Shown here piece after piece: positions 36,201-48,774 of a stretch of 64,000 bases of DNA. Under the pieces are notes generated by a model. That model was not told the DNA's origin, did not search any database, and was given only the letters and a program-made list of their open reading frames with translations. The translations under genes and the position numbers were made by a program. Numbering within the stretch: the first letter of the stretch is position 1; every line of letters starts with the position of its first letter. The stretch comes from Erythrobasidium yunnanense. Lineage: Eukaryota > Basidiomycota > Cystobasidiomycetes > Erythrobasidiales > Erythrobasidiaceae. Location: contig BCJC01000005.1 of the NCBI GenBank assembly GCA_001600175.1, forward strand, positions 1,344,471 through 1,408,470, read 5' to 3'.

Positions 36201-38932
36201 ATGACACCGCCAGAGCAGCGGGACTTCACTCAGCTTCAGACTCAGCCCATCCCATTCCAGGAGCAACATGCAAGCTATCTGAATCGAATTGAAGAAGCAG
36301 AGCTCATCGGCAGCATGGCCGGCCAAGTCAAACGGCCATCCCTGCTCGACAAAAGCAATTCCAGCCAAAGCTTGATGAACCGCGATGAGACCATCGCATC
36401 ATCGCAGGGCAACCAGCTGCTTCAAACCTACGACGGCTCGACTCAGCAGTCGCGCTCCTTCCCGACAACGAGTTCGCGCTCGTATCGCATGAGGCAGACT
36501 TCAAGCTCTGAAAGAGATGCAATGACGGGCGCAAAGAGGGCAGAAGCAGCGGCCATACAGACGAATACTGCTCTGTATAGTATGGCAACTCCGCTATCTT
36601 CACCAGACGAAGAGCGCCCGACCTCCCTTCTTCTGGCTCCAGCTCTACCTCCTGCACCAACAACAGGCACAGAAGCATTAGAACTGGCGCACTCCAGAAC
36701 CCGTTCAAGGTCCGACAATTCGCAGCAACTTGGGAATGCAGGCGGAGGGAACGATACTATATCATCCTCCAGTCACGCTCACAATCAGTTCCCATTCCTG
36801 CCGTATACAGGTACACTACCGCCTCATGGACCCGAGCAAAGGATCTCACTTCCCTATCGCACACGCAACGTTTCACATACCTCCCATCCCGGCCGAGCTC
36901 CAGCAGGCCAAGCAGCCGACTCAGTACCTATACCAGACCTCGTGCCTCTCATGCCACTAGTCTTTCAACCTTCTTTAAACCTCGTTATGCTGAACTACAA
37001 TTCCATTTGGGCACGAATACACCACTTTCTTTATGCACCTATCTATTTCGCCCATATCCCTCTCACGCTCTTTTTTGACTATAGCGTACTATACGCGCTT
37101 GTACAGATCGCTTTACATCCTTACTCTTCTTCTCCAACATCGGATGCAGAGTTGAGTGATAGACGGGTAAACCCTTGGTGGGTGCTCGTCGGCTTCTATG
37201 CGCTATGTACGCTCGTCTGGCTGGGCGTTATCCTCATCTACGAAGTCTACTATTGCTATATTCGCGAATGGAAGAAAGGTGGTGAGAGTCTTTCTTCATG
37301 CGTCGGAGAATCTTTCCAACAATGTTCCTTTGGTCTGCCAGGTCACCCTTCCATTATGGCAATCTACGTCAGACCATCTGCTTTTCATCTGTGTTCAATA
37401 CGGTCTTTCCCACATTATTCTTTCCTGTAAGCCTCTGTTCGTCGAATACAAGACATCCGCTGAGATATGTTGGCGAACAGATGGCGCATCCGCTTGGGAG
37501 CTTTCACGGGCATAGGCTCGGTTCCTGCCAACAATAGAGACGGCATAATCGAGTTGTGCTACTCATTTATGCAGAGTGAGTTGCAAGCCTTCTGCGCCTC
37601 GTGAGCCGGGCTGACTTGCTGTTCTGCACAGATCGGCCAACGATCGTTACTGTCATACCTCGCGCAGCAGCGTCTCTGCTCCTTCTTTTATCCTTTACAT
37701 TTACTCATTCAAATGATTTACTACCTTCGCAAGACCTTTTCGGACGAGACAATCTCTATTTCCAGTCAGACGGGATGCTCACGAGGTACGCTACGGGCGT
37801 AAATCTAGCGTGAGTCAAGTCTCCAGTAAAAGCGTCTCTGTGCTCGCCTGCTGACAGCATCGTATGCGCTCCAGGCATCTCTCCTGGGCTATCTTTCGGA
37901 CTCTTCTATTGTTACTCTCAAGCCTTCTATACTGGTTCCTCACACGTCATTCTGGTCCTTCTTTTCCTGCTTCATCAGAAGGCTACCAAGACGCATACAC
38001 CCGCACATCGTGGGCGCCCTCGCTGGCATCAAGCACGCCTCTTCGGCCACAGACGTGGAAAGACAGACTTCGTCTCCGAATCCTTGAAGCTGTGCTTCTA
38101 TCTTCGTCGAGAGAAAGATGGAGAGCGGCTATTGAGCGCCGAGAGCGGTCGAATGCTAGACGACGGAAACTTAGTAGGAACTCGGCGAGCGAGGGAAGAA
38201 GATCTAGTAAGCTCTTCGCAGGAAGGGAGAAGAGGAAGCTTGTAATCGCGCAGGAGCCGGAGATGATGCAAGAGAGATCTAGTAAGTGCGCCTCATGGAG
38301 GCTGTCCGTACGAGGCTGATTGTAGACCAGCAGGGCTGCAGATCGCGCCTGCTCCCTATACAGGTCCTTTTGCTGTAGAGCGAGACGGTCAAGCGGTGAT
38401 CGAGGATGTTCCACAATCATACACGCCTCCGACACCGCAGGCAACAGAGGAGATGGATAGGCGAAACTTGCCTGAGCGACCTTCCACTAGTCTAGGCTTC
38501 AACGCACCTATAAGACCCGATCCTCCCAGTCGACAGGTTGAGATTGCAGAAGACGACACTTCGGACGATGGCTTCGAAGACGAAGATGAGGCCGAAAGAA
38601 TAGCTTGGAATCAGCATCCTCCACTAAGTCCTCGCGGCAGCCTGATACTAGCCCGCCAGGGTCTTTCTCAACAACATGAAGCAGACTCATACTGGAACGC
38701 CGTGCCTCTATCGCACCAACAGCAACAAAGCCAAGGGAGGGAAGGAAACAGCTTTGAGATACAGCGCGAAAGGATCCTAGGTGATATAATAGAAGAGTCG
38801 GAAGAGGAAGCGTCGTTGAGGAGGGCCAATAGTAATAGACGCACTATGTCTTCGAGACAGTCCTCGTTAATGAGACCGGCTTCAGCGCTGGATAGGCTGG
38901 AAAGAACGATCAGTGAAGGTCAAGCAGAATAG
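36201..38932 (+). CDS. Multi-pass membrane protein, function unknown
   Basis: The first exon runs from ATG 36201 to about 37278. About 250 disordered residues (Ser/Thr/Gln) come first. Membrane helices follow: PLMPLVFQPSLNLVMLNYNS, HIPLTLFFDYSVLYALVQIA and WWVLVGFYALCTLVWLGVIL. Later exons keep one frame: VTLPLWQSTSDHLLFICVQY, GIGSVPANNRDGIIELCYSF, LLSYLAQQRLCSFFYPLHLL, then further hydrophobic blocks, and an acidic C-terminal exon with DDTSDDGFEDEDEAERIAW. The C-terminal 180 residues (38396-38932) are Ser/Glu/Arg-rich and probably cytosolic. I could not settle the splice junctions near 37280 and between 37780 and 38395, so the residue count is open. I do not recognise the family; the layout of long soluble tails around a helical core suggests a transporter or channel-like protein. 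Confidence 0.55.
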
Positions 38933-39127
38933 GGGACATATATTCGGATAGACATGCTGTTATATGTGTAGCAATAGGGTGCAATGCTTTCCAGGTTGAA
39001 TGCTAGAGGCAGATGAAAGCGGTACAACGGACCTGTGCAGACCTTCTATATCAACCACAATGCAGAATAGCGAGACATTGCACCATGCTAACATCTGGAT
39101 CGACCCTCGTCAAAGCCGGAGAGGCCT

Positions 39128-39627
39128 CTAGCAGTCCTGGATGACGTTAGTCCAGCGTAGCTGATCCGAAAAGACAGCCTTCGTCTTGTCCTCGTCTCCG
39201 CACTTGCACTGAAGGGTGCAGTAGATGTTAGAGCCTGCAATAGGCCCACTGCCGCCGTATTTCGTAGCGATAATATCGTTGACTGAAGGTGCAGGGCCGC
39301 CGCAAGCGCTATACGCGAGCGTCAGGCATAGTTCGCTGGTCGTAAAGATAGTCATGTAGCTTACCTGCCACAGGTGGAGTGGAAGAGATCAATGACGGAT
39401 TGCTCGGTGACGGTGCTCCAGTCACCAGGAGGTTTGACCATGTCACCCTCTGGAGTGAGCTGAAACATCGTAAAAGCTGTCAATGGAGATTCTCCAGATG
39501 TGAGCGTTCAGTATCGGCTCACCTTAACAGTGTACTTCTCTCCGGCATTGCGACAGATCATGCCTAACGCTCCTGGAAAGAGCAGCAGAGCGCCCCCGAG
39601 AGTAATTGCGATGGATCGAGATAGCAT
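39128..39627 (-). CDS. Small secreted cysteine-rich protein, paralogue 1
   Basis: Three exons (39627-39523, 39459-39365, 39308-39128) give 126 residues. The first 20 residues (MLSRSIAITLGGALLLFPGA) form a clear signal peptide. The mature part of about 105 residues has seven cysteines: ICRNAG, STCGSACGG, NIYCTLQCKCGDED and the C-terminal QDC. It has no further membrane segment, so it should be exported and disulphide-bonded. Its tandem neighbour shares the exon structure and the motifs TPxGDMVxPxGDW and AVFxDQLRW. Small secreted Cys-rich proteins in fungi often act on hosts or competitors or at the cell wall. I recognise no known family, so the role is open. Confidence 0.8.
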
Positions 39628-40091
39628 TGTGTTAGAGTGTAAGATGCGATTCAGATAATACGGGAGGCGTGTGTAGATATCCGAAAGTGTCTGAGGGTGA
39701 AAGACGAGAAAGCCTGCAATGACAGCAATGACAGGCTCTTGAGCGTTTTGTTCTTGAACGGCTGCACCGGCCATGGTACGAAGGCTGTCGTGCGAGCTGA
39801 AAGTAGCTTCCCACCCGAGCGTTGTTCAGCAGTCCGGTTGAATGGCTCGCTGCCAGGGTGAGATCCCGAAAAAAGGGCCAGGCTGCTTGGCGATGCTCGA
39901 AGCGGATCTGACACGAAATGGCCTACGACGAGTTATGACAGTCTGAATGCCGTAGGATCGGGATGTGAACGTGCACAACACCTTGGCTGTGTGTATACGG
40001 AGCCGTGTCGGTGAGCGTGCAGTGTAGGAAATTGAGTTATGAGCGGAAAAATGGTTGTGCTCGCTACAAAGATAGAGATTGATTTATCTGT
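39628..40091. other. Spacer between the two secreted-protein paralogues
   Basis: The 464 bp hold the promoter of paralogue 1 and the 3' flank of paralogue 2. Frames here (for example MSDPLRASPSSLALF) have no support. Confidence 0.45.
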
Positions 40092-40586
40092 CTAACAGTC
40101 TTTCTCCCATTGTAGCCATCGCAACTGGTCTGCAAAGACCGCCTTCGAGACATCGCCAGTGACGCATTGGCATCGGAGGACGGCGTATATTCCAGTCCCA
40201 TCGCCGGACTTCTGCGCGACTATGAAGTTGGTGGAGGGCAGGATTTCACCGCAAGCGCTGGTGTGCAGCACGAATCAGCCTCGAATCATAATTCAGTGTG
40301 GCTCGAACGATGTACTTACTTATCACAGGCAGATGTGAAAAGATCGATGATCGACTGCTCGGATATATTGGCCCAGTCACCGTCAGGTCTCACCATGTCG
40401 CCGTTTGGAGTGATCTGGCCATCGACGGATCAGCATCTCGTGTATTATCATCAAGCTGCACATATAAGCAGACATGCTCACCTTGACACTGTAATCATCT
40501 TCAGGCGTGCGACAGGACTCAGCTGCAGAGCTTGGCAACAGCGATAGTGCTGTGCCAGCAATGGTAGCGAACATACGCAGGAGCAT
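40092..40586 (-). CDS. Small secreted cysteine-rich protein, paralogue 2
   Basis: Three exons with the same layout as paralogue 1 give 121 residues; the first exon is also exactly 105 nt (40586-40482). The signal peptide is MLLRMFATIAGTALSLLPSS. Six cysteines remain in the mature part: ESCRTPED, SACDNACGE, LRCQCVTGD and the final KDC. The cysteine in the NIYC motif of paralogue 1 is alanine here (GIYAVLRCQC). Shared motifs are TPNGDMVRPDGDW, SIIDLF and KAVFADQLRW. The pair clearly arose by tandem duplication and has since diverged strongly in loops while keeping the cysteine pattern. The function is unknown. Confidence 0.8.
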
Positions 40587-41053
40587 GGTCAGCTGAATGC
40601 GATGTGCTGCAGAAGCGGGCTCGACAATCAAACGTCGGGATGAACTCTTTCGAGCGCTGTCCAACGTGGGCGTGTCGGTATTTGTGCAGGAGGCAGACGA
40701 GCGAGGTTATCCATTAGTCGTCGTCGCTGGTGTAGATTGACGCATCTTGAGGCTGAATGCCAGAACAAGCTTGAAAGGATCCTCGGCTGGCAGGCATCAC
40801 GTCGGGCGAAGAGGCCGTTGCAGCCGCACTCATCCTGTGAGCAGAGTGCCGAAGAGAGACAATATGTCGACCTCCTTTGCTGTACCAGCATCAGGCTGCG
40901 GTTCTGAGACTTGCAGTAGAGAAAGAGGCAGCTCGGGTACAAGCGCGAGGTCTTCGATATCATCGCAGGGTTTGTGTCTGCTGTCATTCAGATTGAGAGT
41001 CGCTGGTATATGTGTTCGACATTTTGCGCTCCGTAACTGCTCTTCACCACTCC
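40587..41053. promoter_or_regulatory. Divergent intergenic region
   Basis: This 467-bp stretch holds the promoters of secreted paralogue 2 (minus) and the ING-family gene (plus). No gene is supported; a frame at 40747-41151 is shadow sequence overlapping the ING start. Confidence 0.45.
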
Positions 41054-42838
41054 ATGGCTGGCACTCCAGCGCGAAAGCGTCGCCGGATCCGCGACAGCGA
41101 AAGCAGTTCGCCAGGGAGGCATCAGCAGATCGAAGATGCAGAAGATGTTGAATATAACGAGGAGGAACGGCAGCAGCGGCGACTGGACAAGGGCAAGCAG
41201 CGCGAGGTGATACTGGACGAAGACGCTGAGGGAGAGGACGTCGATGGAGAAGCAGAGCCAGACGAGGACGGCGACGAGATTATGCACAACAACGACGAAG
41301 ATGAAACCATGCAGCAGAGTGCGAATGGCCAAGGTGTCGATGGGCTAGAGCAAAACGACGAGATGGACCCTGAACTCGCGGAGAAATGGAGGATATGGGA
41401 TATGTTCACAGAGGAGTTTCATGATAGCAAGTACGCACACGCATACAGCGAAACAACGCTGACTTGCGACCGGTCTCTGCAAAGTCACGGCAGAGCTCCC
41501 TGGCGAACTGCATAGAAACCTCCAGCTAATGCTAGAGTACGACCAACAAGTCAAGAGTGAGCCTAAAAACCTCCCCCATAACCTCTCTTCTATAACCTCT
41601 CCATCCCGACTCAGGCGCACGAGACTAATTTCCAGCATGACCACTTGTGCACTTCTTCTGCAGAAGCCGAGCAAGACCTTGAGCAGACGCTTCGCGAGTA
41701 TGCTACCATCTCGAATACCGGAAGCTACAAGTCGGCCATTGCGAACGCTGCGAAAGCTCAGAGACTTTCTGCTAATGCATTGCAACCGCCCTTACCAGCC
41801 AATGCCTCTATATCTCATACCTCTATCCCTCATAACAATATGAGTCTTCAGTCCCTCATGAACCCGGAGCCGGCGGGAGAAAGCTTCGAGAACGGGCGAG
41901 CTGGCTCAAGTACTTCGGATGAAGATGTTCGTGCTGCGCTACTTCCAGATGCTATCAAAGATACCACCATCAGTGAAGCAGAAGCTGCGGAAAAGCTCAA
42001 GAAGATGCTCAACGATATATCAAAGCAGATGCAAATCACGATAAGGGCAGGAGAAGATAAAGTCGCTTTGGCTGTTACTGCGTATAATTGGGTAGGCTAG
42101 GTGTTATGTAAAGACAACACCAGCTGATGATCTGTATTCCAGGTTGACCGGCACATACAACGCTTAGATTCGGACCTTCTCAAGCTGGAAGACTCGCTAT
42201 CACTTGGTCTTCGAGCTGGTACCATGCCTTCGGGAGACGCACAAGAGGCTCAAACACACGCGAAAGAGAACACTACCCTCGCTGCGCTTATAGACGGAGC
42301 CGGTGTTCCAGGAGGTGGGAAAGCCGATCAGAGCATGTCCACAGATGCGCAGCCGTCGACTGCTGCTGCTGCAGACAGCAGTGTAAGTGGTCAAGATACG
42401 CAGACTGCAGCTGCACCACAGCCGCCGAAGAGGCCCTCAAACAGCAGGCGGAAGAGCGGGAAGAAGGATAGGAAGATGAAGGCATCAAGCCAAGTACCGC
42501 CGGCTGGGTTCATAGTGATACCTTCAGATGTGGAGGTCAACCCTCTGGATGTGGGTCAACATAATCAGCTTCCTATGAGTATCGCTGACCCGGCTTGTCT
42601 AGCCTAAGTATTGCTACTGCGATCAAGTCTCCTACGGCGAGATGCTTGGATGTGAGAACGAGGACTGTCCTCGCGAATGGGTGAGCACATCTATCCAACT
42701 TCCAGCAAGCTGTATCGACTGACCGGTCTAAACCAGTTCCACCTACAATGCGTTGGCCTCACCGTCGCCCCAAAGGGCAAATGGTGGTGTCGAGACTGTA
42801 TCGCTGAGAAAGGGCGCGCGAACTCTTCCACCCGCTAG
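41054..42838 (+). CDS. ING-family PHD-finger protein
   Basis: The gene has about six exons. The N-terminal 110 residues are acidic and Arg/Lys-rich ([16 protein letters not shown]). The ING helix follows: [20 protein letters not shown], then [13 protein letters not shown] and [19 protein letters not shown], the long coiled coil typical of ING proteins. A Ser/Ala/Pro linker leads to the PHD finger: [19 protein letters not shown], then [20 protein letters not shown] and [11 protein letters not shown]. All zinc ligands (C4HC3) are visible, and the Tyr/Trp cage residues that read methylated H3K4 appear present. ING proteins are subunits of histone acetyltransferase or deacetylase complexes (NuA4, Rpd3L). 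Which yeast counterpart (Yng2, Pho23, Yng1) applies is not clear. The gene ends 163 bp before the duplicated H4 leader. Confidence 0.88.
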
Positions 42839-43000
42839 GGCACTCCGCCCATACTTTTCCGCCTTCTCCAATTCTTACATTTTCAAAGCCCGCTTCTTTG
42901 GCACACGTCCCCTATCTATATCAGCTCGGTATATGCTTGCTGTCTCCTTCTCTAACTGTGTCGCCTCTCCCTTCGCTTTTCTAGGGCTTCTTTCCTTGTA

Positions 43001-43827
<827 letters not shown>

Positions 43828-44143
43828 TCTCTCCATCCTCACATCACTTCATCTCCATCCATTCGCTCTTCTTTCTGCCTGTTGATTATACTTGATCGTT
43901 CGTCTTTCTGTCTCATGACGCCTGTATCATAGTCAGCGGTTCTCTTTGTGCGCATACAAGTCGGATCTATCACACATCTGTCGTTTTATCGTAATTCTTG
44001 CCGGTCTGCGTTCCAGCTGACTTAGCTGCTCTGCTTACTTGGCTCCTGCATAGTCAGCCTTCCCCTAATTTCGCAAAGTCGCTGCGACATCTTCTTTCTT
44101 GCCTTTGTGTCAACACCATTAGCTGGATACTTTAACGACGACC
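43828..44143. other. Intergenic region
   Basis: This is the 3' flank of histone H4 copy 1 and the promoter of the Sqt1-like gene. No gene is seen. Confidence 0.5.
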
Positions 44144-45582
44144 ATGTCTGACCAGCACAATCACCAGCCAAGCCAGCATGAAAACGGTGCAAACGGCGAG
44201 GAAGAAGAGCTTGAATATCTGCCTGAAGACTACGATGGCCCGCAAGAAGTCTTCTTGGACGACGCAGACATCGCAGAATTGCAAGCGCAAATGGATGAAG
44301 AGGGCGATGTGCCGATGAGTGAAGACGACGACGATGATCCAGATGTGGTCGACATGACGGGCGACGACAACGACGACCAAGAGATGCTCGCAGATACCTC
44401 CTTACGCTCCTTCCACGCTCACAACAAACCCATCTTCTCCATCTCTACCCATCCTACATGTCCTGTTCTTGCAGTCTCGGGTGCAGAAGACGATAATGGC
44501 TACCTATGGCGACTGGATACAGGCGAAGAGATTGCAAAACTATCAGGACACACAGACTCTGTCATTACGACGGGGTGGAGTGCGGATGGAGAAATGGTAG
44601 CGACGGGAGGAATGGATGGAAGAGTCAGAGTATGGAGGAGGGTGAAGCCTAGTCAGCCTGGACAGTGGGAGTGGTCCAGATGGGAGTTCTTGACTGTGTT
44701 GGAAGGAATGGACGAGATTAGCGTGCGTCCGGCCGTTCCTATCAAGTCAAAGCTGGGTCCTTGCTAATCTCATGCATCTAATAGTGGCTAGACTGGCATC
44801 CTAAAGGCGCTGTCCTAGTATGTGGCACAGGAGATGGCACAGTATGGATGTGGCAGCGTGAGTTTCGCACTTTTGCTCTAGCTGATCTTGCTGACACTCG
44901 CATCGTGAAAGTCCCTTCCGGCCGAAATATGAATGTCTTCTCGGGCCATGTAGGCCCAGTGACGTGTGGGAAGTTCCTACCAGACGGAAAGCGCCTCATC
45001 ACCGGGTCAGAAGACGGCACTTTTATCGTTTGGGATCCCAAGTCATCTACGCCTATACACAAGCTCACAAGCACAGATGGGCGATTCAAGCTAGAAGGAG
45101 GCATAACTTGCGTAGCATCGAATGGAGCGAGTACAGCTGCAATAGTAGGCGGAGCAGACGGTGGAATCAGGATCGTAAACTTGACGAATGGACAAGTCGT
45201 TCAAAGCTTGGAGAACCACGACGAAGACTCCTCTGTCGAGAGCGTGGCGTGGTCACAAGGCACAGCAGGAAGTGTAGGACTATGGATATCAGCCGGAACA
45301 GACAAGAGAGTCAGGGTATATGAAGCCAGTAATGGCAGCACACGGTGGACAGGCGAGCATGAAGATGCCATTACTTCATTAGTCCTACATCCTTCTCCCT
45401 CTCATCTGGTCACGACGGCTAGTGTCGATAGGACGCTCAAGACTTGGGACCTGCGGACGGGACAACTGCAGAAAACGCACAGTGGACATGCAGATGTACT
45501 GCATACCGTGGCGATATCAAGCGATGGAAGATTGCTGGTGTCGGGAAGCGATGACGGCACAGCGATGGTCTTCGAGGCGTAG
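44144..45582 (+). CDS. SQT1: WD40 ribosome-assembly chaperone, Sqt1/AAMP type
   Basis: Three exons are joined at introns near 44720 and 44858. An acidic N-terminus (EYLPEDYDGPQEVFLDDADI, then DDDDDPDVVDMTGDDNDD) precedes a beta-propeller. WD repeats are visible at FHAHNKPIFSIS, LSGHTDSVITTGWS, WLDWHPKGAVLVCGTGDGTV with WMWQLPSGRN, FSGHVGPVTCGKF with TGSEDGTFIVWDP, and on to SGSDDGTAMVFEA at the end. The acidic leader plus an eight-bladed WD pattern matches Sqt1, the dedicated chaperone that binds newly made ribosomal protein uL16 (Rpl10) for loading on the 60S subunit; AAMP is the animal relative. The second intron, 44859 to about 44911, was placed by the WMWQ/LPSG join. Confidence 0.88.
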
Positions 45583-45725
45583 AAGCAAGCGTTCCCGGAC
45601 TTCTTGTTGTTTAGACCATAGAAATAGACTTCTTGGGCAACTCTCACGGATTCCAGTACGCTAGGGCTGAATTCCCTATTATAGTATGCTACAGTCTCTA
45701 TTTCATACCGTTTCGAGAGTCTTGT

Positions 45726-47200
45726 TCATGCCCACTCTCCTTCAAGCGCTTTCAAGCCAGGAGCGTCCTTCTTACTTTTATAGCCTTCCAGCTGTCCATA
45801 TACCTCTTTGAAGATGACGTCCTCGTGATCCTCCTTCTTCTCTTCCTCCTTTATCTCCTTCTCATCCTCTTCAGCCGGCTTTTCGACTTCTTTCTCCGCG
45901 CCGTCTGGAAGATGCTCACGGCCGGAAATGAAGAGAAGCTCTTGGCCTTGATAATCTAGCAATCGGACAGGATTCGCGGGAAGCCAGCGTGTAGTGAAGA
46001 GCCCTCGCAGCTCGTCGGGATACTGCCAACGCACACGTCAGCTTCGAGAACCTGTCGCAACTGAGAGTTATGTACCTCCTGCTGTCGGTCGCTGGATACA
46101 TTGCCAGCTCGCGGATTGTTCGAGGGTGCATCAGGATTCTTGACTGAATAGGTGTCTCAGCGTCATTTGTCCTGGCTTCTTCAGGTATGTGCACACCTGA
46201 AATAGCAAAAGAGCCTGTAGGCTTGATATCTAACTCTCTTTGAACGTCACCGAAGTCATCTTTCAGCGGCACCGAAATCGAGTATGCTAGATAGACGGGA
46301 TGATCTTGGGGTCTGTTGTCGTTCGCTCTTTCAGCTGGCTTTACACCTTCTCCTGACTCTGGTGAGTGTAGGATGTAGTGTCCATACGCAGCACATCGGC
46401 TTGCGGGCTGATGTCTAGTACCTCGCGTCTATCACACGAACAGATGGTCAGCGTGCCGTACGGGCTCACGCACTTCACGGAGAAACAGTTTGCTCACCTT
46501 CGTCTCGTATGTGCTGGCTCCAAACGTGTCCTTCAGATTACCCAGATCGTCGCCAACTCCGCTAATGATGCCCCATTCTGTTTCATGTTTCTGCTCATCG
46601 CGGCTGCCTGGTACGTGCTTTCTCCCAAAAGTCAATACGCGGTACTTTGTCTGGCTTGAGCCATTCGGGTCTGGAAGAAGTAGCATATGGCATTTCGCGA
46701 TGTCATCGATGGATTCTGGGTCATTGGTTTCGCTGGGAGAATAGCATCAGTATCTGAAGTATCAGTATATCGGCTGGTGATCTGGCGTACACCTTGGGCT
46801 TGTACATAAAGTAGACATGACCGCTTTCGAGGGTGCCTCTACCCGGTTTCGCGGTTTCTTGGTTGTCAAAGATCTCTTTGCCAGCGTCTTTGGCTTGTTC
46901 GCTCTTCTCATCTACGTCGTCGATTCCTTGTTTTTCAGCAGCTTGTTGCTTTTGTCGTTTTGGGCTCGGCTGGTTGCGCACTGCTTTGTCTTCTTGCGGA
47001 TTGACCAGATCGTCTGCATCGCGCTTCTTTTCGGTCGTCTTCTTGGATGGTGGACCTCGAGAATTCCCTCCTGCTGCTGCTGCTCCCTCTGCTTCTACTG
47101 TCTCGTCCTTGTTGATGCTCCCAGACGTATCGAGCGTCGCCTGCTTGCTGGGAGAAGCATCCTTGCCGGGCTTGTCTTTCGAACGAGTAGCTGGCGCCAT
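45726..47200 (-). CDS. Conserved fungal protein of unknown function
   Basis: The gene has about five exons. Residues 1-110 are charged and low complexity (MAPATRSKDKPGKDASPSKQ). A folded core follows: GTLESGHVYFMYKPKV, CHMLLLPDPNGSSQTKYRVL, TFGRKHVPGS, TEWGIISGVGDDL, and then HPVYLAYSISVPLKDDFGDV with LDIKPTGSFAISG. Near the end come TTRWLPANPVRLLDYQGQEL and LLFISGREHLPDG. From memory, ascomycete proteins with this motif order are labelled 'BTB domain transcription factor', although I see no BTB fold here. The final about 60 residues are acidic (EKEIKEEEKKEDHED). Subcellular place and function are unknown; the charged leader would suit a nuclear protein. The gene is tail to tail with the Sqt1-like gene, 143 bp between stops. 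Confidence 0.65.
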
Positions 47201-48378
47201 CTTCCCTTCTCTCCTCCTGCTTTGGATGGTTCAGGAGTCTGGTCTAAAGCAGAAGAATCATCGATGCAGTGCCTATGTCATCCCAGCGTTTCAGCCTGCG
47301 TTCGGGACGATCAGATTGGAGGGAGTCTCTGGCGGCCGCGATGCTATACAAGCTTCGCGCTCAATGCAGATATATGCCTCCGCGACTGCGGATCTCCACG
47401 GACGTCTACTTCATGCTCGATGCATGCTCATTCTGCCGCAGACTACGCAACTTGCGAAATATAAGTCTGGAAACTCCTCCTCTTGTCACAGTACACTTCT
47501 ACACCTCTTCGCACTCTGTCAGGAAGCGGCCCGCGAAGAGCTGGCAAGTCTGCCGGTTCGCGCGCAACACATTCGCTTACATCTGTCCTGGGAGGCCGTG
47601 AAACTCCCAGGCCCTCTATATATTCGCACGTCCATCGAAGGATGCGAACTGTTCTGTCAAGAGGTGTGGGCGCTCGGAGGCGGTGAACGTATCATAGGGC
47701 TTTCTAGGGCTCTCGAATGCTCTTGCACTTGGCTTGACATGCTAACAAGTCTGCGCTTTCCATGGAGGGTGCTTTGGCTCTGGACGAGACATTCCTGTAG
47801 CGTGCGTCCAGGCTCTCTTCCGAGGCAACCCCGGCTGACCTCCACCCTCTTCACAGGACTTGGGCTGACTGGACGCCTCCAGAGCTTCAGCCTTGAGCAG
47901 ACCCTCTTCTAGGCGTGTAGCGGAACAACCTGTGATCATACTGTTCAGACAACGACGCCTGCTCACACAGGGTGTGGGCGCAAGGGCGCATCATAAAGTT
48001 CTGCCCACAGATCTCTGCCGGCAGCAGATGGCAGGGTAGGGACCATCAGTACACCTCCTGAACCGTCTGCGACTCACCGCGTCGATGTCAGCCTGGGCTG
48101 CGATCTCCACTTCCGGTTGGGATGGGACCAAGAGCAGGCGGAAGTCTCTGGGCGGCGGTGCCTCTTGTCGGACTGCCGGGTTGTCCCAGCGATGCCTTTT
48201 GAGCAGCCCGTCAGACGATCAAGACGCAAGTCTCCCTGCGTGGCCTATAAAACTGCTGCTGGGCCACTTCAGCTTGCCTCTTCTCTCTTCAAGCAAACCA
48301 GCAGCATCTGAGCAAGCTACATCCTCCTTGATCACTTGTCGAATACCGCGTCTCAAAGCCGACAGCCTATACCGTACT
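47201..48378. promoter_or_regulatory. Intergenic region with a TATA box at 48246-48252
   Basis: Reading frames here are shadows of the minus-strand gene or unsupported. A TATAAAA sequence at 48246-48252 lies 127 bp before the ATG at 48379 and would suit the small Cys-rich gene. The rest shows nothing I can name. Confidence 0.4.
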
Positions 48379-48774
48379 ATGCCACAACAACCTCTGAACC
48401 ATGCCTCTTGGGAGAAGCGCGTGACGCACTACTGGCTCTGTCCCAGAGGTAGCTGTCAAAGACAGGTCCCATATGCATATGAGACTTGTCCTTGCGGCAG
48501 AAGTCGCAGGCAGGGTAGAGACATCTACACGGCTGGAAGAAAAGCCGTCGAGGTGAATCACACGCGCGGCTGGAAGTGCTGTCAATGCAAGAAGTGGAAC
48601 GACTATAACTCGGATGATGAATGGCACCTCTGCAGCAATACCAGCTGCCGGGACCCGCACAACTCAGCCTTTCCGCACGAAATGAATACTTGCTGCGCTT
48701 GGAATTCGAATTATCGCAGAGGTCAACAAGAAGAGTGGAGTGGACGGGTCATCACCTCTACAACTTCCAGATGA
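48379..48774 (+). CDS. Small cysteine-rich zinc-finger-like protein
   Basis: The frame from ATG 48379 gives 131 residues with 11 cysteines: WLCPRGSC, YETCPCGR, GWKCCQCKKWNDYNSDDEWH with LCSNTSC, and EMNTCCAWNSN. Two CxxC-type pairs flank a Trp/Asn motif (KKWND), which resembles the zinc ribbons of RanBP2-type or related small fungal zinc proteins. There is no signal peptide, so it should be intracellular. The same frame is open upstream to 48085, but that part is Ser/Leu-rich and unlike the rest, and a TATA box lies between the two possible starts, so the short form is preferred. I recognise no named family. Confidence 0.55.
   Translation: MPQQPLNHASWEKRVTHYWLCPRGSCQRQVPYAYETCPCGRSRRQGRDIYTAGRKAVEVNHTRGWKCCQCKKWNDYNSDDEWHLCSNTSCRDPHNSAFPHEMNTCCAWNSNYRRGQQEEWSGRVITSTTSR

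Noticed and set aside
46833-47912. A 359-residue open frame on the plus strand
   Set aside because: Its first part is antisense to the conserved minus-strand gene at 45726-47200, its composition is Leu/Ser/Cys-rich in the manner of shadow frames, and it shows no domain.
48085-48378. N-terminal extension of the Cys-rich protein
   Set aside because: The extension differs in composition, and a TATA box lies inside it, upstream of the preferred ATG.
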